Below, in pieces: positions 9,296 through 17,775 of a stretch of DNA of 64,000 bases. This stretch comes from Fibrobacterota bacterium. Lineage in GTDB: Bacteria > Fibrobacterota > Fibrobacteria > UBA5070. A program made the translations under genes and the position numbers. Every line of letters starts with the position of its first letter. Position 1 is the first letter of the stretch. The stretch lies in assembly GCA_016715065.1 (NCBI GenBank), contig JADKBN010000028.1, positions 1-64,000 on the forward strand, in the 5' to 3' direction. The notes beneath the pieces were generated by a model, which had not been told where the DNA came from, searched no databases, and saw only the letters and a program-made list of their open reading frames with translations.

Positions 9296-10453
9296 ATGAC
9301 TCACTCCACCCATCGCCTCCTCGGGTCCACCCTGGTCCTTGTCTGTATCGCTTCAATGAGGAGTTTCCCTGCCGACCCCACCTTGGCGGACACGGACGCG
9401 CCGCCTGATCGACCTGGCATGAAGCTGGTCTGGAGCGAGGAGTTCGCCAAGGATGGAGCCCCGGATCCGGCCGTTTGGAACTTCGAAAAAGGTTTTGCCC
9501 GTAACGAAGAACTCCAGTGGTACCAGTCGCAGAACGCCACCTGCAAAGGGGGGGTGTTACGCATCGAGGGACGCAAGGAACGGCTTGCCAATCCCAATTA
9601 CGCGGCGGGGAGCTCCAGCTGGAAAACCAACCGCCAATATGCGGAGTACACATCCTCGAGCTTGAGCAGTTCGGGCAAAAAGCAGTTCCAATATGGCAAG
9701 TGGGAGGTTCGGGCCCGGTTGGACGGACAATCGGGTTCGTGGCCGGCGATCTGGACCCTGGGTGCCAGTGGCGAATGGCCGACCAACGGCGAAGTGGACT
9801 TGATGGAGTTCTACCCCAACAGCGGCGCCCCTGCCTTGCACGCCAATGTGGCATGGGGAACCGCCACACGGTGGTCGGCCAAGTGGAGCTCCAAGGTGCG
9901 GTCGCTCTCCAGCTTCACGTCCAAGGATCCGGATTGGCTTAAGAAGTTCCATGTGTGGACGATGGATTGGAACGCGGACACGGTGAAGTTGTCGTTGGAC
10001 GGCCAGGTGTTGAACACCACGCTCACCAGCCAGACCATCAATGCGGATGGCACCAACCCCTATCGCGATCGCCCCCAGTACATGATGCTGAACCTGGCCA
10101 TGGGCGCCAATGGCGGAGACCCTTCCAAGGGGAGCTTCCCCATGGTCTACGAGGTGGATTACGTGCGGGTCTACCAGAAGGGGGCCAACGGAGTGGCGCA
10201 AGGCGAACCGGCGAGGGAATCGCTCTTGCAGGCTAATCGAACCGGAGACGCCCTTCGCTTTCGACTTCCCGCGACCGGGGATTTTCGGGCGAGGGTGATG
10301 GATCTTTCCGGGCGGATTGTGCGGGAGCAAGCGGTGACGGGGTCAGAAGGTTGCGAACAGACGCTCACGCTCGACGGACAGACTCGACAAATTCTGATCC
10401 TCGAATTGGAAGGATCGGCGGGAGACTGGCGAACCCTCCTGTCGCCTCAATGA
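9296..10453 (+). CDS. Secreted GH16 endo-beta-glucanase (laminarinase/lichenase-like)
   Basis: A 385-residue protein with an N-terminal signal peptide (hydrophobic run LLGSTLVLVCIAS) and a GH16 catalytic domain covering about residues 40-295. The signature NGEVDLMEFY supplies the ExDxxE catalytic triad: Glu166 (nucleophile), Asp168 and Glu171 (acid/base). The family hydrolyses beta-1,3 or mixed beta-1,3-1,4 glucans; the exact substrate is open. The C-terminal 75 residues carry FRARVMDLSGRIVRE, closely parallel to the tail of the neighbouring VIT/vWA protein, implying export by the same T9SS-like route. ATG 9296 is chosen because the signal peptide starts there. Confidence 0.88.
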   Translation: MTHSTHRLLGSTLVLVCIASMRSFPADPTLADTDAPPDRPGMKLVWSEEFAKDGAPDPAVWNFEKGFARNEELQWYQSQNATCKGGVLRIEGRKERLANPNYAAGSSSWKTNRQYAEYTSSSLSSSGKKQFQYGKWEVRARLDGQSGSWPAIWTLGASGEWPTNGEVDLMEFYPNSGAPALHANVAWGTATRWSAKWSSKVRSLSSFTSKDPDWLKKFHVWTMDWNADTVKLSLDGQVLNTTLTSQTINADGTNPYRDRPQYMMLNLAMGANGGDPSKGSFPMVYEVDYVRVYQKGANGVAQGEPARESLLQANRTGDALRFRLPATGDFRARVMDLSGRIVREQAVTGSEGCEQTLTLDGQTRQILILELEGSAGDWRTLLSPQ

Positions 10454-10490
10454 GTGGAAAAACGACGGATGGCGTCCGAAATCCACCGCT

Positions 10491-10530
10491 CATCCTGAGG
10501 AGGGACCTGTCCTGAGCCTGTCGAAGGGAG
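10491..10530. repeat. Dispersed intergenic repeat (TCCTGAGGAG...TGTCGAAGG)
   Basis: A short element just after the GH16 gene with the pattern ATCCTGAGGAG followed by CCTGTCGAAGG. Related copies occur at 27279-27321, 27381-27428 (inverted) and 43731-43768 (inverted), always between genes. No function is assigned. Confidence 0.6.
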
Positions 10531-10925
10531 CGTCTTGAGCGATACCATTGCTTGCCACCGAATCAGATCAGGAGGGGACCATTCCAGCTGAAGCGAGGAA
10601 AACTGGAAAAAAGGGCTGTTCATGAGGAACACATGATCACAGCAGGAACGGTCTCGATTGTGGATCTAGGATCTTTTTCTCGAGGTTGGAGCGGATGAAT
10701 GCATGTGGGGCAAGGATGGACCCCGTGTGTCCCAGCAAGAGAGTTGATCTATTGCAACCCGATTGCAGACTTGGCAAGTGGACTTATCCACAATCGTATC
10801 CACCGGGGCGAAAAACTTCGGTGGATAGGGTGGGGGTTCGATCGGGGGGCGGCGAAGCGAGTCACGTGCCTACGACAAACGCCTACAAACTCCGATATTG
10901 TCTAGGGATAGAGGGGATTCTATCA

Positions 10926-10954
10926 GAAAAGAAAGGGGGCAGATTTCTGCCCCC
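10926..10954 (-). terminator. Intrinsic terminator downstream of rfbA and the small membrane gene
   Basis: GGGGGCAG (10935-10942) and CTGCCCCC (10947-10954) form an 8-bp perfect stem with a 4-nt loop. On the minus strand it is followed by a T-rich tract (TTTCTTTTCT, complement of 10925-10934). This suits termination of the leftward rfbA operon. Confidence 0.75.
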
Positions 10955-11009
10955 AGGACGTTGGTAAAAACGCAATAAATCAACGCGAGGAATGTGGATA
11001 ACTTGTGTG

Positions 11010-11219
11010 TTAGCGCAAGAGGGTGTTGTTTACGGTCAGTCCCAAAAAGAAGACGAACGCGAAAAAATACCACAGTCCGGACATGCCCACCATCAGCCAG
11101 CCGCCGATATCCAATGCCTTGGGCATTTGGGTTTTCTGGATGGACCACCAATGGCGAGTCGCCTTGAGGTTGTACCAGATCCCGAGGCTTGAGGCGATCA
11201 GCAACAGGGCCACTTTCAT
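11010..11219 (-). CDS. Small two-pass membrane protein coupled to rfbA
   Basis: A 69-residue protein with two hydrophobic segments, about residues 3-18 and 40-62. Its ATG overlaps the rfbA stop in an ATGA, so it is probably translated by coupling and belongs to the rfbA unit. It is followed by a minus-strand terminator. The family is not recognised. Position suggests a role near cell-surface polysaccharide or sugar-nucleotide metabolism, but that is inference from location only. Confidence 0.6.
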   Translation of the reverse strand: MKVALLLIASSLGIWYNLKATRHWWSIQKTQMPKALDIGGWLMVGMSGLWYFFAFVFFLGLTVNNTLLR

Positions 11220-12085
11220 CCCTTGACCTCGGCCAATACGACTTCGAGGTAGGATCGATACGAGGATTTGGGCATTTTGCTCAGAAGGTCTTCAAAGCCT
11301 TGCGTGGTCAAAAAGCCCTGGCGAAGAGCGATCTCTTCCGGGCAGCAGACCTTGAGCCCTTGGCGGGCCTCGATGGCGTGGATGAACTGTCCCGCTTCCA
11401 ACAGGCTTTCGGTGGTTCCGGTGTCCAGCCAAGCGATGCCACGTCCCAGTTTCTCCACTCGCAGCGTTCCTTCGGCGAGGAAGGTGTTGTTGAGGTCGGT
11501 GATTTCCAGTTCGCCCCGAGGCGAAGGCTTTTGAGACTTGGCGCGGGCGATCACGGAGTTGTCATAGACATAGAGGCCCGGCACGGCGTACCGGCTCTTG
11601 GGCTTGGCGGGCTTTTCTTCGATGGAGAGGACTCGGCCGGTGGCATCGAATTCCACCACCCCATAGCGCTCCGGATCGTTGACCGGATAGCCCCAAACCA
11701 AGGCGCCGCTCTTGAAGTTCTTCACGGCTTCGGATAGCCCCATGCGGCCATAGAAGAGGTTGTCTCCCAAAATCAAGGTGACGTTGTCCGAGCCAATGAA
11801 CTTGTCGCCCAAAATGAATGCCTGTGCCAAGCCATCGGGAGACGGTTGAATCACGTACTGGAGCTGGATTCCCCATTGCGAGCCGTCACCCATCAAGTCT
11901 TGGAAACGGGGCGTGTCGTGCGGCGTGGAGATAATCAAGATCTCCCGAATGCCTGCCATCATCAAGGTGGCGACCGGGTAGTAGATCATGGGCTTGTCGT
12001 AGATGGGCTGCAGTTGCTTGCTGGCCACCTTTGACATGGGATAAAGGCGACTGCCGGATCCGCCGGCGAGGACGATGCCCTTCAT
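11216..12085 (-). CDS. rfbA: Glucose-1-phosphate thymidylyltransferase
   Basis: A 289-residue enzyme (RmlA) that converts glucose-1-phosphate and dTTP to dTDP-glucose, the first step toward dTDP-rhamnose and related sugars of surface polysaccharides. The nucleotide-binding start MKGIVLAGGSGSRLYP, the KQLQPIYDKPMIYYP segment, ILGDNLFYG and the C-terminal WLDTGT block are all present. Length is normal (E. coli about 292). No rfbB, rfbC or rfbD lies in the window, so the rest of the pathway must be elsewhere. It is cotranscribed with the overlapping small membrane gene downstream. Confidence 0.95.
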   Translation of the reverse strand: MKGIVLAGGSGSRLYPMSKVASKQLQPIYDKPMIYYPVATLMMAGIREILIISTPHDTPRFQDLMGDGSQWGIQLQYVIQPSPDGLAQAFILGDKFIGSDNVTLILGDNLFYGRMGLSEAVKNFKSGALVWGYPVNDPERYGVVEFDATGRVLSIEEKPAKPKSRYAVPGLYVYDNSVIARAKSQKPSPRGELEITDLNNTFLAEGTLRVEKLGRGIAWLDTGTTESLLEAGQFIHAIEARQGLKVCCPEEIALRQGFLTTQGFEDLLSKMPKSSYRSYLEVVLAEVKG

Positions 12086-12156
12086 GGATGACTCCTGGTC
12101 TGTCGGAATGGTTAGGAAAAGCGATTCAAGAATCTAGTCGCGCTGTCCCGGTTCGG

Positions 12157-12627
12157 TCATTTGCGCAGCGGCAATCCGAAAATTTGCAGCTTGATCCTCG
12201 ATACATGGAACCCGTGGCGATGTGCGAAGGCTTCCACGGCTTTTTCGATTTCGGGACAGTCGTCTTCCATCACATCGCCGGTGTCTTCGTTCACGAGGTG
12301 AAAGTGTTGCCGATGCCCCAACACGTGCTCGTACTGGACATGGCGATTGCCCAAATCCACTTCGGCGAGAATTCCGGCCTCTTTCAGACTGTCCAAATTG
12401 CGGTACAGTGTTGCGCGACTGACCTTCTTGCCGGCGGCCTTCAGGCTGTCGTGCAGTTCCTCCACGGAAAAATGGTCGTGGCGAGCCATGACTTCTTCCA
12501 GGATCGCGATTCGTTCACGGGTGAAGAGGAGCTTTTTGCGCCGCAGGTAGTCGCGGTAGCGCTCCAGGGCCTCTTCGAAATCGACAGGTTTGGTCGTTGC
12601 CACCGGTGGGGCCTTCTTGATGGACAT
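12157..12627 (-). CDS. Fur-family metal- or peroxide-responsive repressor
   Basis: A 156-residue Fur-superfamily regulator: an N-terminal winged helix (RRKKLLFTRERIAILEEV and SRATLYRNLDSLKEAGIL) and a C-terminal dimerisation and metal domain with the His cluster YEHVLGHRQHFH (His101, 105, 108, 110) plus His50 and His52. The C-terminal CxxC structural zinc pairs of many Fur and PerR proteins are absent; only one Cys (Cys124) occurs. Which metal or signal it senses cannot be stated. ATG 12627 gives the normal family length. It diverges from rsmA with 61 bp between starts. Confidence 0.87.
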   Translation of the reverse strand: MSIKKAPPVATTKPVDFEEALERYRDYLRRKKLLFTRERIAILEEVMARHDHFSVEELHDSLKAAGKKVSRATLYRNLDSLKEAGILAEVDLGNRHVQYEHVLGHRQHFHLVNEDTGDVMEDDCPEIEKAVEAFAHRHGFHVSRIKLQIFGLPLRK

Positions 12628-12688
12628 AGATTGGTTGACAAAATAGCTTCTTCGTGAAAAGAGAAGCAATCTCGATTGGAGACTTTGG

Positions 12689-13537
12689 ATGTACGAAAAG
12701 GAACGACGGAAATTCGGACAGAATTTCCTGGTCGATGATTCTGTCTGCCGAGCCATCGCCGACGACGCGGATCCGGTCGAGAACGGGACGATCATCGAAA
12801 TCGGCCCCGGTGCGGGGGCGATCACCCAATATTTGGTGCGCGCGGGCCGCGTGGTGGCGGTGGAGATCGACCCCAAATGGGCGGAGAAGCTCCCTCGCAA
12901 GGTCCCTTCCGGTGCGAATCTTGTCGTGGTCAACAAGGATGCGCTGCACGCCGACATCGAACCCTGGATGGCGCCGGGCCCCACCGGCATCCTGCCTGTG
13001 CTTTGCGGAAACCTTCCCTACAACCGGGCTTCGGCGATCTTGATGCGCTTTCTGCCCAAGATTCGCCAGTTCCGTCATTTTACCTTCATGGTGCAGTGGG
13101 AAGTGGCCAAGCGGATCGCCGCCGAGCCTGGTCGTCGCGACTTCGGGGCTCTGAGCGTGCTGGTGCGAAACTACGCCATCCCCTCCACCCGGCTGAAGAT
13201 CTTGCCGGACAGTTTCCGCCCGCGCCCCAAGGTTCATTCGGGCACAGTTCTTCTCTTGCCCCGCCCGGAGCCCATGTGCGACGATCCGTTGTTTCCGTGG
13301 TTGGTGCGCGCGGCGTTTCGCCAAAAGCGCAAGACCTTGCGCAACTCCCTTCTGCACACCTTCCCGGTGGCGGTGGTGGACGAGGCTCTGGCCAAATGCG
13401 GTCTGGTGCCCGGCATTCGTGCGGAAGCAATCGAGTCGGAGGAGTTCGTGCGCTTGTTCCATGCCTTCGCACCCTATCTGGCGGAAATCACCAAGGATCT
13501 CCCCTTGGACAAGGAGCCAGAGGACGAAGATTTGTGA
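12689..13537 (+). CDS. rsmA: 16S rRNA (adenine1518-N6/adenine1519-N6)-dimethyltransferase
   Basis: A 282-residue KsgA/RsmA enzyme that dimethylates two adjacent adenines in helix 45 of 16S rRNA late in 30S assembly. Diagnostic motifs are FGQNFLVDD at the N-terminus, the SAM-binding IIEIGPGAGAIT, acidic VVAVEID, the catalytic GNLPYN and the C-terminal FRPRPKVHS. Length is normal. It is followed 73 bp downstream by a lipoprotein gene on the same strand. Confidence 0.95.
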   Translation: MYEKERRKFGQNFLVDDSVCRAIADDADPVENGTIIEIGPGAGAITQYLVRAGRVVAVEIDPKWAEKLPRKVPSGANLVVVNKDALHADIEPWMAPGPTGILPVLCGNLPYNRASAILMRFLPKIRQFRHFTFMVQWEVAKRIAAEPGRRDFGALSVLVRNYAIPSTRLKILPDSFRPRPKVHSGTVLLLPRPEPMCDDPLFPWLVRAAFRQKRKTLRNSLLHTFPVAVVDEALAKCGLVPGIRAEAIESEEFVRLFHAFAPYLAEITKDLPLDKEPEDEDL

Positions 13538-13610
13538 GGGATCTTGCCGGAAGGGACGTGGAAATTGTAAAGTCCCGTGTGCCTCGTCCTTTCCCAGGAG
13601 ACTACGTCCG

Positions 13611-15209
13611 ATGATTGCAAGCAAATTCCCAATCGCTGCATCCGCCGTCTTGGCCGTGGCTTTCGCGGGCTGTAGCCTCACCGGCGAATCCGCCTCCACC
13701 GGGACTACCGCTCCGTCCGACAAGTCCGAAACGACCGATCCGAAGGCCACCGACCCGAAAACCACAGACCCGACCACCGTCGGCACCACCTTCGTCAAGA
13801 CGATGTCGCCCATGGACCAATCTTCCATGCGGTTGACCACCGAGACTTTGCAGAATCTGTCGCTGACATCGTCGGGGAGCCTGGGAGAAGAGGGACGCCA
13901 GGATCTGTTGTCGGCAAACTCCACCTTCCGCGCCAAGATCAAGAGCGATTCCGGGAACTCCGCCGCCCATTTCGGTCTGGCCATCACCAGTTTGGCTCTC
14001 AAGGCCGACGACATGGCCGCCACCTTCCGCAACATGAACAAGAATGGCCTTTCGATGGGCGGAGTGGATGGACAGGATCTGTTCCGCGCCTCCCCGCTGG
14101 AACTGGCCGAAAGCCCCGCCCTTTCCGCCCGCGCCTTGGCGGCACCGGAAAAGAGCGCCACTCTTCGCCAACTCCAAGACACCCTCGAACTAAAGTTCCT
14201 GCCCACGGTGGATTCGCTGGTGGATGCCCTCCAGATGTGCTGGAACGACACCGGCTTCGCCTATCGTTTCAAGATCGAAGCGTTCAAGGACTCGATGGCG
14301 ATCGGACGTGCCGACGTGGGTACCGCCTTGGTGGCGGCCCAGTCGGTGCAAAACTACCTGGTATGGCTGATCTCGCAGGATCTGGAAGCGGGATTCTCCG
14401 GCCAGGGCTTCGAGAGCCACTACTCATGGCTGGACACCCTTGCCCACATCGAAATCGATGCCGGTCCCGCCACGGCCATGCAAAAGCAGGCGTTTGAAAA
14501 TCTGAAGGTCCTGTTCCCGGCCACCGGTACCACCAGCTCGCGCAACTTCATGGGCGTCCGTGCGGGGTACCAGGCCAAGGTCGATGCCATTCCTGGCAAG
14601 ATCATCCAGATGGCGAAAACCATGAAGCAGGTGGCCGATTACGCCCACACCTACCAGACCAGCTTGAGCAAGGGGCTTTTGCGGTTGGATGCCAGCCGGA
14701 AAGAGGAAGCGTACACGGCGGCGGATTCGTTGATTCGCCTGCTGTCCAGCCCCACCACCCTCACGAAGGAGGCGGAATACAAGCAGGAGAACGCGGGCTA
14801 CGAGATGATCCAGACCGCCACCGGGTACACCTACCAGAGCAAGTATGAGACGGTCTACTACCCCGCGGTTTCTGTGAAGGTGGACTTGGCCAAGATCATC
14901 ACCCTGGGCGGTCGACAGGTCTTTTTCCCGCGTTTTGCTTGGAATGCCGAAAGCCAATGGGCGGCCAAAGGTCCGTTCAGTTTGCTCAAGGGAAGCACCT
15001 CCACGAGCATGATCGAATTGTCCAAGTTGAAGTTGGACAGCCAGTTGGACATGGAGCCTTACATGGAATGGGTTGATCCCACCTTCGGAGGCATTTTCCC
15101 CGAGTTCAAATCCACGCACGATGTCCTCGCCAAAATGGAAGAAACCAATCCCCAGGGAACGGTGGTGGCGCCCAGCGCTAGGCTGCTGCCGGTTCAAGCC
15201 GGGTTCTGA
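13611..15209 (+). CDS. Large lipoprotein of unknown function
   Basis: A 532-residue protein with a lipoprotein signal peptide ending at Cys21 (AVAFAGC), then a Thr/Pro/Asp-rich linker with repeated TDPK-like units and a largely helical body. Segments such as NSTFRAKIKSDSGNSAAHFGLAITSLALK suggest TPR-like helical hairpins, but no family is recognised. A good ribosome-binding site (CCCAGGAG at 13593-13600) precedes ATG 13611. The next gene starts immediately after the stop and encodes an outer-membrane-type protein, so the two may act together in the envelope. Confidence 0.7.
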   Translation: MIASKFPIAASAVLAVAFAGCSLTGESASTGTTAPSDKSETTDPKATDPKTTDPTTVGTTFVKTMSPMDQSSMRLTTETLQNLSLTSSGSLGEEGRQDLLSANSTFRAKIKSDSGNSAAHFGLAITSLALKADDMAATFRNMNKNGLSMGGVDGQDLFRASPLELAESPALSARALAAPEKSATLRQLQDTLELKFLPTVDSLVDALQMCWNDTGFAYRFKIEAFKDSMAIGRADVGTALVAAQSVQNYLVWLISQDLEAGFSGQGFESHYSWLDTLAHIEIDAGPATAMQKQAFENLKVLFPATGTTSSRNFMGVRAGYQAKVDAIPGKIIQMAKTMKQVADYAHTYQTSLSKGLLRLDASRKEEAYTAADSLIRLLSSPTTLTKEAEYKQENAGYEMIQTATGYTYQSKYETVYYPAVSVKVDLAKIITLGGRQVFFPRFAWNAESQWAAKGPFSLLKGSTSTSMIELSKLKLDSQLDMEPYMEWVDPTFGGIFPEFKSTHDVLAKMEETNPQGTVVAPSARLLPVQAGF

Positions 15210-16629
15210 TTGGCCCTAGCCAAACCAGCGATTTTTCTGGGCCCTTCGCTTGCCAAAGCGGGGGTCCTTTTCGTTTGTGCTCTGGCCCAAGCCGGTGGGA
15301 CTCCCTGGTGGGATGCCATAGGGGCGGATCCTGCCTGGCTGTTCGGTGGCGCGGATTCGAACGTCGCCGAGGTTCGCTGGGAGAACGCGGATTGGTTGCA
15401 CCTGCGCCGCCCCGTGGATTTTCGGGCCACTTCCCGTGCGCGCGCGACCTCGCCCTGTGTGCGGCCGACCCCAGGTGTGGAGGCGTGTGCCGGGGTTTTG
15501 TGGCTCGATGAGCAGATGGATTTGGAGAGCGACTCCTGGCGTATGGAAGGGTTGGGCGAGCTGGAAGCCTCCGGGATGGCTTCGTTGTCGTTGGGGACCT
15601 TCTCCCACGCGCACCCGCATCTGGCTGGAGCAGGGCGAAAAACGCCGAGCCTCCGGGGTGCACATGGGGTGGGGCGATCGCCTGTGGCGAGGGGAAATCG
15701 GCGCGCAGCGCGCTCGGGTCGCCTCGCGGCTGGGGGTGCGTACGTCGCAAGGAGCGATCGATCTGGATTGGAACGATTTGACGGATTCTGTCTGGATTGG
15801 GATGGAGCTTCCGCTGGGCGACTGGAAGGTGAACACGAACTGGTGGAGCGGATCGCGTCGCGCGGGGGAGCTTTCCGGCGACCATCTGACCGATACGATG
15901 GGCGTTTCCGGATGGGGGGTCGGCGCCGGACGCAGGGTGGGCGCGGGCAGGGTGGAGGGTCGGCTTTGGCGGGAGGACCGGCACGGAATCGTTTCCGGCT
16001 TGCGAGGTGACGACGTGTTTCTGGACCAGGTGGTGGCCGGCGCGCGGGCGGAACTTTCACTTCGCTGGCAGGGGCGCGCTTGGGAACTGTCGGGAGCCAC
16101 GCGCCAATGGCGACTGGAAAGCCCCAAAGGAAGGCTCGACCATCCCACCATCCACTGGAACCGGCTGTCCCAACGGGAGTTCGCGCCGTTTATGTCCCTT
16201 TTGGAAGACCGCAGCGATTACTTGTGGGGAAATCTGGCCTTGGAGGTTTGGGAAGCCAAGGTGGGGCGGACCTTTCGCGTGGGCGAGTTCACCATCCATC
16301 CTCGCTGGCTCACGCAGTGGATCCGCATGGAAGCCCACCTCGAACGGACCCGCCTGACGGTGAAGACCTTCCTTCCCTCCACCGTCCGGGACACGCTCGT
16401 GCTCGGGGCGGGATGGCTGGCCTTGGCCGGCCCTAGGCTTTCCGTGGAAAGGTCCATCGGGTGGGGTCGCATCAGGTGTTGGGCGGAAATGCGGTTTCCA
16501 TTGGCGGGAGAATGGAACGATGGGTTGTCAAAATCTGCATCGTCGCAGCCGGGACCGTCCCAGGCGCAGGAAAGTCTCCCCATCGACCCGCTGGGAAGTT
16601 GGGTATGGGGAGGTTCTTGGGCGTTTTAG
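15210..16629 (+). pseudogene. Probable outer-membrane beta-barrel protein gene, frameshifted
   Basis: Two frames join near 15605-15620. The first has a plausible signal peptide (AGVLFVCALAQAGG) and runs through LEASGMASLSLGTFS. The second continues with TRTRIWLEQGEKRR and alternating beta strands rich in Trp and Gly, ending in a terminal strand WVWGGSWAF with a final Phe, typical of outer-membrane barrels. The start is probably the TTG at 15210, directly after the stop of the upstream lipoprotein gene. Loss or gain of one base would restore about 470 residues. Function unknown; it is broken as written. Confidence 0.6.
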
Positions 16630-16673
16630 GAAACCGGCACCGGAGTGACAGGATTTGCTGGACCGCTTCCAGG

Positions 16674-17666
16674 TCAGCAGGCGAGATCTTGTGGAGCGAT
16701 CCCGGTTGCTGAGCGAATGATTTCCCAGGAAACTCCGTGCTCACGCAGCTTGCGGGCGTCTTCCAATGCCTTTTCCCGGATGCCCTCAGCTCGACCCTTT
16801 TCTCGACCCTCTTCTCTCCCCTCTTCTCTTCCTTCTTCTCTTCCCTCCATCCGTCCCACCACTCGTCCCTCGGCTCGCCCTTCCAGTCGGCCCAATTCAA
16901 GGCCTTCGGCTTTGCCCAGTTCCAAACCTTCGGCGCGACCCAATTCGATCCCTTCCTGACGGAGCCATTCGATGATCTCAGGCATATCCCTCTCCTTCAA
17001 TTCATGTTTCAGTCTTCGTTGATCGTGTAGGTTCAATCTACCCTCAACCACCCAAAACGCAAAAAATTTGCGGTACCCTGGCATGTCTCCCTTGGCTCGG
17101 AATCGTAAGGCCACCTGGAGAACCCTCTCGACGCGATCGAAGTGTCCGCCCATGTTGGGGGAGAAGGAAAGCGCGACACGATTGGCCGTGTCGCGAAAGG
17201 CTTCCAGAGCCAAAGCCGGGATTTGGATGATGCGAGTGCAAAACCGGAAATACTCTGTTTGCAACGCACCCCTGCTGACCGTGTCGGTCAGGTTCCGCGG
17301 GCGGTCATCATCCACCAGGGCGATGGGAAGGATCTCGTTCTCAGGGAATCTGCGGCACAGGTCCAGATAGTATCGAGCCGTTCTGAGCAGATCCAGGCGA
17401 TCCGCACTGGACCAATGCTCGACGAGCACGACGAGGACGGAGACTCCGTTCGCAAAACCGTACCGAATGGCGATGTCCATTGCCTGCCCGGGACCTGGCT
17501 CGGCAGTGTCGTCCTTGGCGACGGAGGGATCCAGAAATTCGACCGAGATCGGTGGACCATAGGTCGTGATCACATCCGAGGCAAGGAATTCCAGAGCTTC
17601 CTCTGGGTAATCCTTGATCAGATTCTTCACGGCCTGATCATGGGAGAAGGCGTCTTGCGGGGGCAT
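16674..17666 (-). CDS. Rpn/PD-(D/E)XK nuclease-family (transposase-like) protein
   Basis: A 330-residue protein of the Rpn group (recombination-promoting nuclease, often annotated putative transposase). The N-terminus (SHDQAVKNLIKDYPEEALEF) and the core DIAIRYGF...VLVEHWSSADR, with the acidic and E-x-S nuclease-like residues, match the family. The C-terminal third is a low-complexity run of Gly-Arg-Glu-Glu and Glu-Gly-Leu-Glu-Leu-Gly units, usual for these proteins and predicted to be helical. Start ATG 17666; a GTG lies two codons upstream. Members of this family are often horizontally acquired. Confidence 0.78.
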   Translation of the reverse strand: MPPQDAFSHDQAVKNLIKDYPEEALEFLASDVITTYGPPISVEFLDPSVAKDDTAEPGPGQAMDIAIRYGFANGVSVLVVLVEHWSSADRLDLLRTARYYLDLCRRFPENEILPIALVDDDRPRNLTDTVSRGALQTEYFRFCTRIIQIPALALEAFRDTANRVALSFSPNMGGHFDRVERVLQVALRFRAKGDMPGYRKFFAFWVVEGRLNLHDQRRLKHELKERDMPEIIEWLRQEGIELGRAEGLELGKAEGLELGRLEGRAEGRVVGRMEGREEGREEGREEGREKGRAEGIREKALEDARKLREHGVSWEIIRSATGIAPQDLAC

Positions 17667-17775
17667 GAGCACAAATCTATGAGATAGTGCTCAAAAAAGC
17701 AATACCATGCAATTTGAGTGAACAAGTAGCCCCCTAGGTTGCCCGCAGTGCGACAACCCGGGGAGCATCGCGTTC

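Larger units (their letters stand above)
10454..11009. other. Gene-free region with DnaA-box cluster; candidate replication origin or DnaA-binding locus
   Basis: No convincing gene lies in these 556 bp. Consensus DnaA boxes occur at 10784-10792 (TTATCCACA) and, inverted, at 10993-11001 (TGTGGATAA). Near-matches lie at 10659-10667, 10796-10804 and 10820-10828. The pair TATCCACCG at 10797-10805 and CGGTGGATA at 10819-10827 forms an inverted repeat. A modestly A-rich stretch (about 10964-10981) precedes the right-hand box. A dispersed repeat (10491-10530) and a minus-strand terminator are also inside. Large forward-strand genes to the right (groEL, gyrA) are compatible with an origin here. No dnaA or dnaN is nearby in the window, so this could equally be a DnaA-titration site or chance. 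Confidence 0.4.

Noticed and set aside
10447..10632. 61-codon minus-strand frame after the GH16 gene
   Set aside because: Built largely from a dispersed intergenic repeat; no ribosome-binding site or family.
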